64,000 bases of DNA from Rhodeus uyekii (GCA_037043235.1 JAWRVZ010000181.1:310001-374000); one strand, 5' to 3'; positions 1 through 13,823 are shown, counted from the first letter of the stretch. The notes: generated by a model from the letters alone, not told the origin. Made by a program: numbers and translations.

Positions 1-3000
1 TCATAGTCTGTAGATAGACTACCATATATTAGTTTTAACAGGCAAAATGGTCTCTGTTGTGAAAGCACTGGCCAGTGAATTGTGCATAATGCAGCCAATA
101 TGCAAAAACATTTAAAAACACGTTTGGTGCTGAACGCTCCCTGTAATTGAGACTCTACTAGAAGTGGTCTGTAGGTGTAAAAAGTATCTTCTTCAGTAAA
201 TTTCTGTTTACACCTACACAGCTGTCCAAGCAGATTTAATTGTGGGCTCTGGCTATGTCTGATTCCCTCCTACAGACCAAAACACGCCAGACATTCATCT
301 GCTGTCTTCATGGCAAAACCATCTTGTTGCTTCCAAGTCAACTGGACTGAACGCTCCATTATGTTAATGCATAAATCCCTGATACATCCAATCGAAATCA
401 CCATGGAAGTTTCTCCCACTCTTAAATAATGCAATACCTATTAAGAATTCATTTAGCCAGACCTCATGTGTCAGACTTTTGCATTTAATATTAACAATAT
501 TATGGTTGTGAAGATTTATCGTGTAATTAAAGATGGCAGTTTTTTCAAGGGATTGGCGACATAGAAAACCTCTTACTAGATAACTCATGCCATACACAGT
601 ATTACTCAATCATCTATGGGAGGAAAATGTGAATTATGCACAAATCATGTGCTCTGCGATCTGAACCACAACTAACTGCTACACTTTTATATATAAAATA
701 GGATTTTGTTGCTCCCCCAAAAAAGTAGAGATTCTTCAACTATGTGTTATTGTGTTATTAACTTACGAGTTATTTGTATACAGTATGCAATGTCCAGCAT
801 CAATGCCCCCCCCCCCCCCCCCCCCCCAATGCTTTACATTAATTTTTTTTCTTTGATTTCTTTCTTTCTATTGAATAGTACATATATTGCACAGGTTACA
901 CTGTTCACATGAATTACAACAATGACATATAATTATTATTAGTTTATTAGTTAAAGAGTTTAATGACAGAAATAGAATATTTTCTTGGATATAGAATTAA
1001 AGGAGACTTAACATCTGTTTGTTTTCACATTGTTAAAAGGTGTGTGTTTTTAAAAGAGGGGTTGGCAAGCTTTGCATGGTTTATAGCATCTGCTCCACTT
1101 AGAATATAACATCCACAGTTCAGGAGATTCAATTAAACCATCTTACCCAAATAAATTAATACCAAAAAGTTTCTGACACAAATCCTTTAGAAAGGTAATA
1201 ATAACCTTTTCAAATATATTCTGCAAAGAAAAGTAAAAATAAAAGAAAAGTTCTTAAAGTATGGGTTGATGAATTCGATTTTTAGACTGGTATTGGAACA
1301 GAGAGAACAGAGTAACAACAACAAAAACATCAGCACCTGCCTTCTATAAACACTGCACTGGTCAAACAGGAAATTAAACTAGCTAAGTAAACTCAGGTAA
1401 TGTTAACATCAGCCTCTCCCAACCAGAAATGCAAGCAATATGACAATATTGAACATATGCTTCTCACACTGCAACACACTAATTCAAAAAGTGAATTTTC
1501 CTCTTTTAGTCAGTGAACACTAAACAACACTCCCAAAGTTATTACATATTAAGCAAAGATTCTGTCCCAGATTCTGTCTATTTTTAATGGCTCTATTGTT
1601 TGAAAGTCATTTGGCATAAAGTATTCAAAGCACAGGTCATATAAAGTGTTCTGTGCTTTGAGAATAATCTCAGTGCTGTCCAAGAATGAGCTCCAAACAT
1701 GTTGCCAATTATTTCTGGTATCAAAGGTCACTGGCGCATGGGGTGAAAAAAATTGAAAGATAGAGAAACAGAAAGAGAAAATGACATAACAAAATAGCAG
1801 TGTCTGAGCTGCAAGTCCATTTTATTTTCACCAGAGCATATTTGCCATGTTGGTGTCATGAATAATGAGTCTGAGGAAGCGTGTTGTTCTGCAGGAGAGT
1901 ATGAGCAGCTGTCTGAAAGCAGTTACCATTGCCTCTATTGGATTATATAAATAGTCCGTTTACAAGAGACAAAATGGAGAGGATAGAGGGGAACGAGAGA
2001 TTTCCATTTAATAGGTTCTTGCTAACATGACCCTGTATGTCCATCATTCATCCCTTATTATGAAGTTTACATGGATCGTTTTCTTCAGCCTAACAGAGGA
2101 AACAATTAAAATGAAGGAGGCAATGGATGTTTAATGACTTTTATGAGCAGAAATAAACAGCCCTGAAGAGGAAGATAAATCCTGCCTGTTAACCCTGACG
2201 ACTATAGCTTTTTATACAGTGATTTTCAAAGTTCAGAATTTCATTTATAATGTGGATTACTGCCTGTGTGAAACAAAATCTTATATTAGCGCTGTGAATT
2301 ACTGGTCACATTTAGAAACACTTTCACTTTTAGCTCAAGCATAATCTGTCTTGCATCAAAAATGGTTAATTGAATATTTAGGATGACCTCTGCACCATCA
2401 GCTTTGCTCAGATCGTATCATCTGCTCATCCCTATTGTGCATCCCCCACAGCCACAGAGGCTTTTTAAATGGTTGAGTTTCTTTAGATTGTCCAAGCCCA
2501 TCGTCCTGTGAGTCGTGACCACCTGCAATCTGAATCTGCATCATATGTTTGTGCTATCACAGCTGGCTTTCTATGGCCAGGGACGTGCACCTCTTCTTCA
2601 GGTTGGGTCAAATCTCCTGAACCTCCATCAGAAACTCCACAGTGCCCATCAGCTACTGTCCTCATGTTACTACTGAATCCTCCTCAGGCCTGAAACAACA
2701 TGATATGTGATCTTTCATAGCAAAACAACGTGTGTTTTTTTCTTCACAGATTCAAGGGAACCATTTGTAGCTGCAGAACATCTGGGCCTAAAAAACGGCA
2801 TATTCTGATTAAATAAAAACAATTGCAAGAGACATACAATCTCAGATAACCTTGATTCTTGATTCTGTCAATTGGTTAAAAAAAACACACGCTATGATCA
2901 CTTCACCCAACAGATCTACACCCTTAGCAACCACTCTTAGCGACTTAAACATAAGTTTGTTCTCAGTGATAATGTTTATTGAAGCTTTACTGTATCATGT

Positions 3001-3159
3001 AGAGAGTATTGTGGTGTGTATGTGAGTTAAAGAGAGAGAGATTTTCCTTCAAGTCATCTCTTATAATAAAAGAAATGGAATGTTCACAGCAATATCTGGT
3101 CCTTTTAACATTTAAACATTTAAGGCGCTTTCCAACACTATTTGAAGCTGTTGTTGTCA
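1..3159. other. Intergenic, no gene recognised
   Basis: AT-rich sequence with only short chance ORFs. It holds a 12-bp inverted repeat (170-181 with 207-218) and a C22 homopolymer at 806-827. A ~190-bp stretch at 2483-2693 is open on both strands but resembles no protein I know. Confidence 0.5.
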
Positions 3160-3985
3160 GGGTTCTGTCACTTCGGTCTAGTTTACTCATGGTTTTGTGA
3201 CAGAGCCCTGACACTACTGTATTGCCGTGTTTTCCTGTGAGCACATGGCTTTGAGTGTTCTCGAGTCACGCCATCTCCTGTCTGTGATGTGTCTTGCGTG
3301 CGGATAGTGATGTTCGAATCCCGGCCTTTTCTGTCTTGTTCGTTTCGGGGTTTTTTGTCAGGGTTTGTCTTCTTTTGTGAGTGCACAAGATGAGTGTTCA
3401 CTCGTCCTCGTTCACTCTGTCTAGTTCTGTGAGTGCACGCGGTTTCGAGTTTGCTCGGGCTTCGCGCTCTCGTCATGTAGCATGCGGATCATATTTACAT
3501 CAGCTTCGTGCTTTCATATGTTTTGTTTTGTGCTGTATAGCGCGCAGCTTGTGTTTTCGCTGGCTGTGTGCTTTCATGTCGTTTTGTTTTGTTTGAAGAC
3601 GTGGTTTATGAGTTCTCACTGGCTACGTATTCATGTCATGTTCAGAGTGAGCACATGGCTTGTCATGCGTTTCTTGTGCCATGTGTTCTCCTGTCTATTG
3701 TTTAACCCCGCCCATCTTGTTTCCTCATTACTGGTTGATTTGCCCTACCCTGCCTTGTGTTCCCCATTTATTCTCCCTGTGTTTGCTGTTCTATGCTGGT
3801 TCTAATTTTCCAGTCATAATTAAGTCAAGTCAAGTCGTGTCTAGTCGAGTTAAGTCTGTTTTCCCCCATGGGATAGTTTTGTTAGAGTTGTTGTTCTATT
3901 TTATAATAAAAGCAGATGTGTCATACATATATAACAACACATTGAGACTGTCTCTCCATGTGCTTCTTTACTGACTCCGAGCAGA
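3160..3985 (+). repeat. GC-richer interspersed repeat, possibly LTR-like
   Basis: Base composition changes abruptly to CpG- and T-rich here. Internal phrases recur: GTGAGCACATGGCTT occurs near 3238 and 3649, and GTGAGTGCAC recurs. AATAAAAGC, a possible poly(A) signal, lies near 3905. The layout resembles a retroelement end. Short ORFs across it are low-complexity artefacts. Confidence 0.4.
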
Positions 3986-5234
3986 CACCTTTTAGACATG
4001 AGCAATCAACAGATGATCTGTCTAACAAAATAAGTAACAACACCAGTCTCAAACACAGTGTGTCGAACCAAATCCCCAACATCCCCTTTGTTTAACCAAA
4101 CTAAAGTATGTAACTTACATTTAGCCTGCTTCACACAAATATATCGATGCAGGTATACAAGCCTATCAAACTGTAACTTTACTTAAACATTTGACAAAAA
4201 AACATTAGCCAAAACCATATACCATCATTTTATCAAATGATGCATCCACTTCCTTTTAAATATGGTAACGTTTGCTTGAAGTCCAACACAAAAGATTTGG
4301 AAAGCTTTCCTTCTTTATTTATTCATAGACGTCTATTTATTTTATTATACTAACATTGTACAATCATATGGTAGGTTGCATTTTTTTGTATTTAGCATTG
4401 TTTTTCACTGCTTTCCTACAATCCAGCAAATTTCTCTGCGACTACAGAGTGATATGGCATTTATAGCATAGCTGATTGGGTCAAAAAGCAACTGCACTCG
4501 AGATGAATTGGAATGCTAGCACACAGCTTTTGTCAGGTACCTCCTTCCAAAGATCTTATGCGCCAGTTGCTCATAGTGGAGCCTGAAGCCAGATGGTAAG
4601 TTTCACAAATGAAGATTGATGTCTCAACGCTGTCTAGAAGGAGATATGATATTTCCTTGCCATGGTCAGGAAATTAAATGAAAATAAACACACCATTGGG
4701 AAGTTAAAAATGTGGAACAGTGCTGATAATCACAGGAAAGGGAACTGAGTATCACTTTTTCTGATTGCAATATGAGGAAAAAGAATTATAATGCAAACAG
4801 AACTGTGAGAATGGAACATCTTAGAGGTTGTGAAAAACTTACTCCACCACCACCATTGGCTGGTTAAGTGATGACAGAATTAGAGGAACAGGAAACTGAT
4901 CTAGAGCGCGAGAGACAGTGGGACTGAGAAAAGGGTGTCAGAAGAGGAAAAAATGTGTTGCTTTTGGCTGTCTAATTTGTTCCCTCTTAGGCCTTACTGG
5001 GAGTTGGCAATCTATTGTTAAACCACTGCACCTACTGGGATGCAGGAATGGTTGCAGATAGCAACAATATCAAACGCCAACAATAAACTGCAGCTACTTA
5101 TATAACTGTGCACAATTATGATTTTAAAAGGGAGGAGAAAGTGATTTCCTTATATCTTGTTGTTGACGTCAAAGTCATGGCATCATTGAAAAACATGATC
5201 AAAACTACACAAAATAAATTACTCAGACAAGATT

Positions 5235-5238
<4 letters not shown>

Positions 5239-5302
<64 letters not shown>
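5239..5302. repeat. (AT)n microsatellite
   Basis: About 31 uninterrupted AT units, followed immediately by a GGTAACCCTTTACAATAAG dispersed-repeat start. Confidence 0.95.
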
Positions 5303-5303
<1 letters not shown>

Positions 5304-5305
<2 letters not shown>

Positions 5306-5425
5306 GTAACCCTTTACAATAAGATACCATTAGTTAGTTATAGTTCACTTTACTATCAGTGAGCAATACATGTTGTTTATACAATATTTATTCATCTCTG
5401 TTGAAGTTAGTGAATAACACTTTCA
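5304..5425 (+). repeat. Dispersed cyprinid repeat (GGTAACNCTTTACAATAAG family)
   Basis: Begins GGTAACCCTTTACAATAAG and continues with ATTAGTTAGTTATAG-type motifs typical of this abundant family. A related copy is at 41385. Confidence 0.5.
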
Positions 5426-6371
5426 CTCTCCATACAAACACAATATTAGAGCCATCCATGACCCTAGTTCTCCTCACTTTAAACAATAGACACACTGAGG
5501 ACAGTTAATTGAGCAACGATGGACCATTTGTGAAACCATACAAAGAATCATCCAAACACAGTTAACATATCTTCAAACATGCGTGAGCTATGTTACATAA
5601 CGCCTGACTTCTTGCACTGTCGGAGGCTTTGTTGAAGACATGTGGACCTCTTTAGCCCTTATCATGAATTGTTCATTGTTTGAATCAATGATACAGGCCT
5701 TGTCATATTCCTGATGAAGGGAGTATCCAGAGCGAGGCCAGCACAAAGGACTGTATGGGAACAAGGCTGTGCAGGCTGTAGAGAGGGATAAAAACATAGC
5801 AGGCTGCCAGAGAGTGTTAGTGTGATGAAGAAACTTGGCTCCAAAAACATCTGCTTGTTATTGAGGCCTTGAAGTTGAGTCTACACCATTGTTTTATTCC
5901 TTTATAAGAAATAAAGGAGCAAAGCCTTGATTGCGGTGAACTGCACAAAGAGGGTACACAATGTTTCTTTAAATAAAACCATTGTTGTAAATGTTGTAAA
6001 CCATTTTACCAGGGTGCTACATGTTTTTCTTTAAAGGTGATATTATTTAGCTACTATTGTGAGTAAGATATTGTGATTGAAACTTACTCATGAATATGCA
6101 GTATTGTCACACTGAAACACAGGCACTGGTATTTTTATTACTGAGGACATTCCATTTTACTGTACAAATTTTATATTATATCCCATAACCCTAACACTAA
6201 ACCTACTCACAGAAAACATTCTGCATTTTTATATTTTCAAAAAACATGTATATATTATTTATAAGCTGTTTTCCTCATGGGGCTCGACCAAATGGCTACA
6301 CAATGACAAAATCTTCACATTTTATTATCTTTGTGAGGACATTTAGTCCTTTCAATGTAGGTTAAACAAGA

Positions 6372-6374
<3 letters not shown>

Positions 6375-6421
<47 letters not shown>
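6375..6421. repeat. Compound (CA)n(GA)n microsatellite
   Basis: Several CA units pass directly into about 17 GA units. Confidence 0.95.
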
Positions 6422-6422
<1 letters not shown>

Positions 6423-6682
6423 ATATTAAGAATTTGTTGAACATATGAAGGCCATTTCAGGTTTTTCTATTCGTGGAAACAATTGCAGCCCACAATGTAG
6501 GAAAACTTGACCCACGCAAAAACACACATGGCTCCTTTTTTATTTCTTCTAACCTAGTTGTTCAGATTTTCACTGGCCTCAATTCATTTTTGATAAATTA
6601 ACATTATTTTTTTTATAATTTCATTTTTATATTACATTGCAAATTCATATTTCTACTGTATTAAAAATATTACACTGTATTG

Positions 6683-6932
6683 TTACGTGTCTGTTGTGTC
6701 TCTGTTTACTTCCTGGTTCCCCATGTGCTCTCCCATTGTCATTCTAAACACCTGTCGTACACATCATTAGTCTTGTCAGCTGTGTCCAATAGTCTCATCA
6801 TCTCCTGTGTACATCTATCCTGTTTCCTTCATTCTTTGTCCGTTCTCGTTTACTTTAAATCGAGTCTGTTCCTGAGTTTTTTAATAATAAATTTTGTCTT
6901 CAAGCCTTCTTCAACCACTGACCTGTAATATA
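6683..6932 (+). repeat. Interspersed repeat, retroelement-end-like
   Basis: T/C-rich block with GTGTCTGTTGTGTCTCTGTT at its start and AATAATAAATTTTGTCTTCA at its end. The start is shared with the minus strand at 18962-18906 and, more weakly, later parts with 18043-17820. Confidence 0.45.
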
Positions 6933-7166
6933 TACATGCTATATTTAAAAAGTACTTTATTATTGTATTTTCACACATAAATTAAATAAAATAATTATTT
7001 AATTCTAGCAGTTTTCAACAAAACCTAACCTGTTAGCTAAATTATTTTACATAGCTGACAAGTTTAAGTTTACAAGCAGAATTCACACCCAAATGACACA
7101 GCCATGAGTCATTTTTTGGCACGCATAAAAATTCATGTAAATAATAAAACGTAATACATTGTGTTA

Positions 7167-7505
7167 CAGTAATCCCTCGCCACTTCGCGGTTCAAGTTTC
7201 GCGGCCTCAGTGCATCGCAGATTTTTATAAAATATTTATCGAAAAATACAAAAGCCGTATTGTGGAAAGCAGCGTTGCTTTATCGTGATGCGAGAGAAAC
7301 AGTTTCCCAGGATGCCAGACAAAGAGAGAAACTCTCTCAGAGGCTTTGTACACACCCACGGGAACCCAGACAAGACACGTGATTGGTTCCCGGTGCGAGA
7401 TTGACGAATGAGAGCACGAGTGGATGTATCCCGTGAGTTGATTGGCGGATCCTACTTCGCGAGGGGTTCCGGTCCACATTAACCGTGATAAACGAGGGAT
7501 CACTG
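7167..7505. mobile_element. Mariner-type MITE
   Basis: A 339-bp element flanked by TA on both sides. The inverted ends are CAGTAATCCCTCGCCACTTC and the complement of ...AAACGAGGGATCACTG. The interior is GC-richer than its flanks and non-coding; the ORF crossing it is incidental. Confidence 0.8.
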
Positions 7506-7794
7506 TATTCCAATATGGCAAATAACAGTATACTCTTAAAATGTTATTAATAATATGGGAAAAATACTGTAAATATTCTTTTGTAAATATTAATATATAG
7601 TAAATTTGCAACAGTAAAGTTACTGTTCCATACTGTGACATTTTGTATTAGATTTAACATCACATTATATGTAATTTTTATATAAAATTCATGTCATATT
7701 TATGTTTTTAGCAAATGCGAAATATACAATAAACTGGTATTTTTTATTGTAAATTTAACAGGACTTTTTTTACAGTAAACTCACTGCACTAAAA

Positions 7795-8060
7795 TTCTCT
7801 CACACTGCGCCCAGGCTGTCACAGACTCGGCCACGGCCCTCGCACCAGACTCCCACTCTTCACCCACTTGTTCCCTGTCTTCTGAGTACTGAGCACCTGC
7901 ACCTGTTCCCAACCAACATTCACTATTTTACCAGCCCTCAACGTCTGGTCTCATTTCTGCTCAGACTCTCTCTACGCTACGCCAAGCTCATCTCCAAGCG
8001 ACCTCCCTTCGAGTCAAAGTCACCTTTTAATCTCCAAGTGATATAAATAAATTAAAATCT
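7795..8060 (+). repeat. C-rich interspersed block, possible retroelement remnant
   Basis: Sudden C-rich composition (for example GACTCGGCCACGGCCCTCGC) ends in an A-rich tail with AAATAAATTAAAATC. No ORF. It resembles truncated retroelement 3' ends, but I cannot name the family. Confidence 0.35.
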
Positions 8061-8514
8061 AACATCTGCACTTTTAAAAGTACCTGTCTGTATTGTCTAG
8101 AAATAAGCAAGTAGGCTCACATATGAAAGTAGCATCACATTTGACAGAGTAAACATGCCCATTCTTCAAAAATGGATTAGCAGAGATCATATTTCAAACA
8201 GGATCGACCAAAAACACTGTACTGAAGGCACCATCCAATCAGAATAAGGCCACAGGTATAAACAACCACACGCAATGGTTTCTTATCCCATTTAGAAGAA
8301 TAGTGCTCATCTACTCATGGAAACCATCACGTACCCATTTCTGAGCATGCAAACAATTTTTGACAGTGTTGGACTCATTGTCTGAATGAATGTGCCAGAA
8401 GTAAGATAAATGAGCTCTCTACCTCCATTTACCCAAATGCTCTTTTATTCTTTAAGCTCTCTGATGTACGAGGCATTTCGCCTCTTTTCTCCAGCCGCAC
8501 ATCATTTGCTGCAG

Positions 8515-8517
<3 letters not shown>

Positions 8518-8552
<35 letters not shown>
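8518..8552. repeat. (GA)n microsatellite
   Basis: About 17 GA units. Confidence 0.95.
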
Positions 8553-8559
<7 letters not shown>

Positions 8560-8724
8560 ACAGCATGGTGGAAAGGTGCTCTCAATTGAATGTGATTGCA
8601 TTGAGAAAATTTTCAAAAGATAAAAACAGTGAAGCTGCTAAAAACAGTCATGTACAAAATACTAATGAACTACATTGAAACTATTTAATAGTCCATTATA
8701 ATTTTTAAATACATAAATATCATA

Positions 8725-9060
8725 TCACTAAAAGGTTCGGGGTCAGCAAGGCTATGTTCACAAAGGCTGCATTTATTTGACCAAAAATACAGGAGAAAAA
8801 CAAAACAACAAAAAAGAAATAATTTTTCAAATAATGAAATTTATTTCTGTGATAATTATGAACATTTGCTGCACAAGAAATTTTTCTTATTATTATCAAT
8901 GTTGAAAACAGCTGCTTAATATAATTTTTATGATTTTTCTTTTCAGGATTTTGTGATTGTGATTTTGTTTATTTGAACAGCCTTTATTTATGAAATTTCT
9001 TTTTGTCATTTTTGATCAGTTTAGTGCATCAAAACTTTAGTCCAAAAAACTTTTTAAATC
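8725..9060 (+). repeat. Dispersed cyprinid repeat
   Basis: Ordered motifs GGTTCGGGGTCAGCAAGGCT, AAGGCTGCATTTATTTGACC and AAAACAGCTGCTTAATAT mark a family with four other copies in this window (22395, 28915, 34740, 57770). Non-coding. Confidence 0.65.
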
Positions 9061-11950
9061 AGGCAAGTTTTAAATATAAAATATAGTTTAGAAGTGAATA
9101 TCACTTTGTTTGGCTTGGCTGTAAATCTGCAAATAAAAATGATAAAGTGATGAGGTGTGCTAGGCCACGTACTGTTGAAAAAAGTAGCTGCTAGAAAATC
9201 TCTTTTCGGAAAGAAAAAAAACTACTATCCCTTTACTGAAAAAAAGTGTCTGATTTATCTGAAACGCTACTTTTAAATAGCTATTTAATGAAGAATTATC
9301 ATGCAAAATACTGTGATTACATCTTGTAAACATGTTTTCTGTGAAAATTACACGATCAAGGATTGAATAATTGTGAGTCACTGTACATAAATGAGTTTCA
9401 CCAGAGCTCCACACCCTTCTGCTTTCTGCTGAGGAAAAAAAATAACTCATGTACTGCAATTGATCTCTGTGAAAATGAATGTGCAATGACATGAAGTGAC
9501 CTAGACAGATCTGAATGTCCATACAGGCCATAGTAGGGTGGAGCAAGAATGTACTGTCTGTGCAAACGAGATCTAAGCTGGGAAAATTAGTGGGAGAAAT
9601 GTGGCTGCACACCAGGAAAAACACTCCCCTACTGCTGAACATGAGAATAACAGCCTGCAAATGCAAAACAATTGAGTGTCTGTGTTCATCACAATCTCAA
9701 ACCGGGGTGAACTAGATTAATAAAGAAAGAAAGAAAGACAGACAGACAGACAGTCAGACAGACAGGTTATACATAAAAATAGAAAGAAAATAAGTATGTT
9801 CATAATGCCATTGCATATATAAAAAATATTCTCCCTACGAAAATATGTGAATGTTAATGCACCTGTGCACACATTTAGTCATTTTCCTCTCCTAAGACTC
9901 ATCTAATGTTTCGTAACAATCACCCACACAAAATGAGGGAGTACAATAAGATAGTATTTTAGAATGAATTGATTCAGGATGTTAAATAGTGTCTTAAACC
10001 GCATGAGTTATGCTTAAAGTCTATAAACACGATTGAAACCTACAATTTATGTCCATTTAGGCACTGTGCTAATGCCAGCCTGCCAGTCCTGGCACAGCCT
10101 GAGAACAGTTTGTGGTCTGCAGAAATTGCTTAGGGCTGTCCGTGTGCATTCAGCACTCTATGGCCAGGTCACAACCTTTCAGGATAGTTAGGGCACTTCC
10201 TGTCCAGAAGGCAGCAAAGATTAGGAATAAAACTGAAAAAAATATCATATCATTTAAATCCAAATCAGTGTAAGCATTCTGGTGTGCATTCTGGTGTGCT
10301 TTATTTGAACTCTGCTAACATATTTTGGATTAACATTGATTAAAAGGCATTTGTGAAGGGTCATAACAGCCCCCCAAATGAGTGATTTAAATGACAATAA
10401 AATAATAAAAAGATGATAAATCTATTCTGTCTTTTAAAAGTTACTAAACAAAGCATGTTAAAATATCAAATAGATTTTTTTCCAGGCACACTGCAAATTG
10501 AACTGTTCTACCTGTGGAAAGTTTTTCCCCCATCAGGAGTGAGTGCTCTCTGTTAAAAAATGAAAACAGGTTGTGACACAGCCATGCACTTCCACGGGTC
10601 CCTGATATGGGTCATTTCATAAATATATCTCATATTTCATAGTAATATTGCTAAATTATTTTGTGTCACTACAGCAGATATAATCAAATGCACCTGAAGC
10701 GCCAATGAACAATCTTTCTTGTACATAAATACTCATATTCTACTTTGAAAATTCACAGTAATTTTGCTGAGGTTATGGCCAAACTCCAAGAAACCCATCA
10801 AAAAAGCCCTGGATGTCATCTTTAACATTCATCAGTACTCAAAACTGTGGAACATATAGTCTCAGAGAAATGCACACACAATGAAACAAAGGACAACAAC
10901 AAAAAAAAATCATTGCTGAGACCCAGGATGTCAATGTTTTCTTTCAGAGCATAGAAAGCCTTGATTTACACTAATAACATACACTTATGTGATTTGACTG
11001 ACAGGTTCCCTAAACAACAGTGTTACATAATGTGTAAAACCATGTGTGTTTTCTTATAAAGGAAAATCTCAATTACACACAGTGCCATTTCTCCAGTCCA
11101 GGAGCACAGAACATAAAGCCCAGAGTAGATGGAAATCTCCAAGTACGCTGTTCATTTTAAGTACAAAACAAGCACAGGTTTCACAGCTGGTGCACATTAG
11201 AGTGGGACGTGGTGAATCAAAGGGAGGAAAAATGAGAGGGAGGGTACTGGACCATCGTGCAGATGGATAAACGCCTATGCCAACGGAATGTTCCCAAACT
11301 AACATTCCTTCTAAAAATACAGACCGCGGTGATGGAGCGCCATAGAGCCACACACCACTGACGCGTGAGGAGTCAGACGCTAAGCTGAGCTACCGCTGGA
11401 AACAAAGTCCTGAAAAGGTTTGCTACTTTGATCATCCAGTTACGAAGATCATAACACCACTGGAGCAAAACAGCAGTTGAAAGGGTTTGTGTTTCGCGAG
11501 AGCAAACTCGATCTATCTACATCTTCAGGCCTCCAGGAAGAGTGGCTTTGATCTGCCTGCTCTGCATGTTTCAGTAGAGATGACCAGCGGAGAGAGAAAA
11601 CAGTGGAATCAGGGAATGGGGCCAGAATAAGCAGCTCCACTGGGGTGCTCGGTCAAGATCTTACATATTTATTGCACATCAGCATTATAGGGTGTCCTAG
11701 CCCCTGCTTGCTTGTCTCACAAGTACTGTAGAAAAGCATGACTTGGAGTAGTACGGAATGACACTTCCTGCCAAACGGCAATACATATCAACAAATGATG
11801 AACATCCTATTAGAGGCACAAACTATCTTAGAAATGTAAACCATGTTCCCATTTAGAGCTCTTAGCTTTCAAAGAGCATAGAACCAGAGGAACGTTTTTT
11901 TGAAGCGTATGTATTCACTGCTTGGTGATTCAGTGACCTTAAGGCATGCA
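9061..11950. other. Intergenic, no gene recognised
   Basis: Contains a GAAA/GACA tetranucleotide repeat at 9722-9765. A 168-codon ORF (9666-9160, minus) has no recognisable domain and atypical composition. No splice-linked exons or RNA genes were seen. Confidence 0.5.
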
Positions 11951-11954
11951 TGCT

Positions 11955-12120
11955 AGGGGTGGGCAATTCTGGCACTCAAGATCCTAATCAAATACACCTG
12001 AACAAGCTAATCAAGGTCTACAGGATTTCTAGAAAACTACAGACATGGGAGTTTGATCAGGGTTAGAGGTACTTTCTGCAGGAAAGTGGATCTCAAGGGC
12101 CAGAGTTGCCCACCCCTGAC
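11955..12120. mobile_element. Short palindromic MITE (hAT-type candidate)
   Basis: The inverted ends are AGGGGTGGGCAATTCTGGC and GCCAGAGTTGCCCACCCCT. The interior CCTGAACAAGCTAATCAAGG followed by TACAGGATT is a phrase I know from abundant cyprinid palindromic repeats. The target duplication is not clear. Confidence 0.65.
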
Positions 12121-13400
12121 ATAGGCTGCACGGATGCTCCAGTGAATCATATTTATAAGGCACAAGGGAACAGTCTGGGAGAGAGACAGGCTTGACGTTT
12201 AATAAGCAGAAAGAAAGAACACAAACAAAACAAAAGTAAGAACTAGAGGATAAAGTTTGTCGAGACAAGCTTTAGAAGTTGGCTTGAGAACGTCGGACCT
12301 GAAACTTTAACTTAGCATGTTGGTAGCACGGTTTAATAATGATATAAACCAACCACAATGCCTCTACGACATTCAAAACTGAAGATTGCATTTGGTTGCT
12401 AGGGTGCTCTGTTTGGTTGCTAGGGAGTGGCGTGGCAGCTGCTAGTGATTTAATTCCAAAGGCATTTAATTAGAGATGATTCACTTCTCTAATGTGTTAG
12501 AGTTCTGATTAAAAATTGAGTGCTTGTATTAGGAAAGCCACACAACTGTTACAGAATAAAGAGAAAGGAGAAAGGATTGAAAGGATAAAGGTAACATGAA
12601 TTTTTAGGTTTTAGACCTAGCTCATTTATTTCATTTATGCATAATACAAAATAAAATGTTACCCAAAAGTACCAAGAAAGAACAAACATTTCCTCGAATA
12701 AGAGATTACAACAAAACCAAAAAACAACAAAAACTAAAATGATGGTTTTGATTGACCAAAAAGACCATAGGTTTATAATAACTAATATTCAAATATTATC
12801 AAAGGTTCATATTTACTCTAATTTTAGGTTGCACTATGTGTTTAATAAAATCAAAATCTTTTAAGCCCTCCCTACGGCAGTTCTTATTCACATATATACA
12901 GATAAGCTTGTTAAGCATGGCAGACTGATATCCTAATTAACGAGGTGGAGCCTGTAACTTCTGTCTTAAAGAATTAAATGGAGGTAATGGAGAGAATAAA
13001 GGCAGATTCCATTGAGACTTCCTGTTCAAAAGCCTCATTCAAACACATCTGTTCAAAGCAGTACCCCAGGGTCTGGAGGGATTTCACCCCGATCAAAGAA
13101 TTCCTGACGTTTCTAATTCAATTTTGGGATTTCAGCCCTCAATCTCACTCACTCACTCATCTTTCTTTCTGCTGTGCTGTGTCCACTCCATGAGTTAGAC
13201 ACACAGTATGTGGAAAAATATGCGACAAAAAATACAATTAAAAGTCTAACAGACTTAGTCTAAATCTAATTGTAAAGCCCTTAGTAGTCTAGGTTTCATA
13301 TTCCCACACTCCCATGCTTGAAGATGTTCTACAAATACTGATACAAACAGTCCGGTTGTTTTCACAATTGACTGATGTTTATTATTCAGTGTCGACAGTG
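12121..13400. other. Intergenic, no gene recognised
   Basis: Only short chance ORFs. A tandem GGTTGCTAGGG pair occurs near 12,390-12,420. Nothing else stands out. Confidence 0.45.
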
Positions 13401-13439
13401 ATCTCTCACTGTTCCTGAACAGCAGGAACAGTGAGAGAT
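13401..13439. repeat. 17-bp perfect hairpin
   Basis: Arms 13401-13417 and 13423-13439 (ATCTCTCACTGTTCCTG and its complement) enclose a 5-nt loop. Pairing does not extend beyond the arms. Confidence 0.8.
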
Positions 13440-13822
13440 GTTTAATCAGTTCATTCCGCAGCTGTCCGGAATATTCCAGCTTGCCTCTTTTTCCATGACT
13501 AAACATTATCTACACCATTAATATGAAGCACACTGCACTGGGAACTGCTTTTTTATTTTGTTTTCATTCTTTAGGAACAATGTTCTGGCTCAAACCTAAG
13601 AGAAATGTAGTTGCTCAACACCCTCTAAGTTCCCAACCTTTAGCACTTTTTTGTGTGCACAGGCTGCTACAGTGAGAAGGATATCCTTTATCATTTCAAA
13701 ACATTTTTGATGTGTCTGGAATCTTCCAATCACCAGAGCATGTGCTTGCTGTACTGTGTAGAAGAAGGGGTCCTAGTTCTAAGAATTATGCATTTTTGGG
13801 GACAGAAAATAAATAAAATACT

Positions 13823-13823
<1 letters not shown>

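Noticed and set aside
806..827. C22 tract (and the matching C22 at 35463-35484) as a functional structure
   Set aside because: Long homopolymers occur by slippage and are prone to assembly error. Equal length at the two sites is probably coincidence.
3183..3974. Cluster of overlapping ORFs on both strands
   Set aside because: They fall within a T/C-rich interspersed repeat and show low-complexity Cys/Phe/Leu composition.
7225..7641. 138-codon ORF on the minus strand
   Set aside because: It overlaps a TA-flanked MITE and its reading changes composition at the element boundary.
9160..9666. 168-codon ORF on the minus strand
   Set aside because: No recognisable domain, unusual Ser/Phe/His-rich composition, no adjoining splice-linked exons. 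Judged a chance frame in a 64-kb window.
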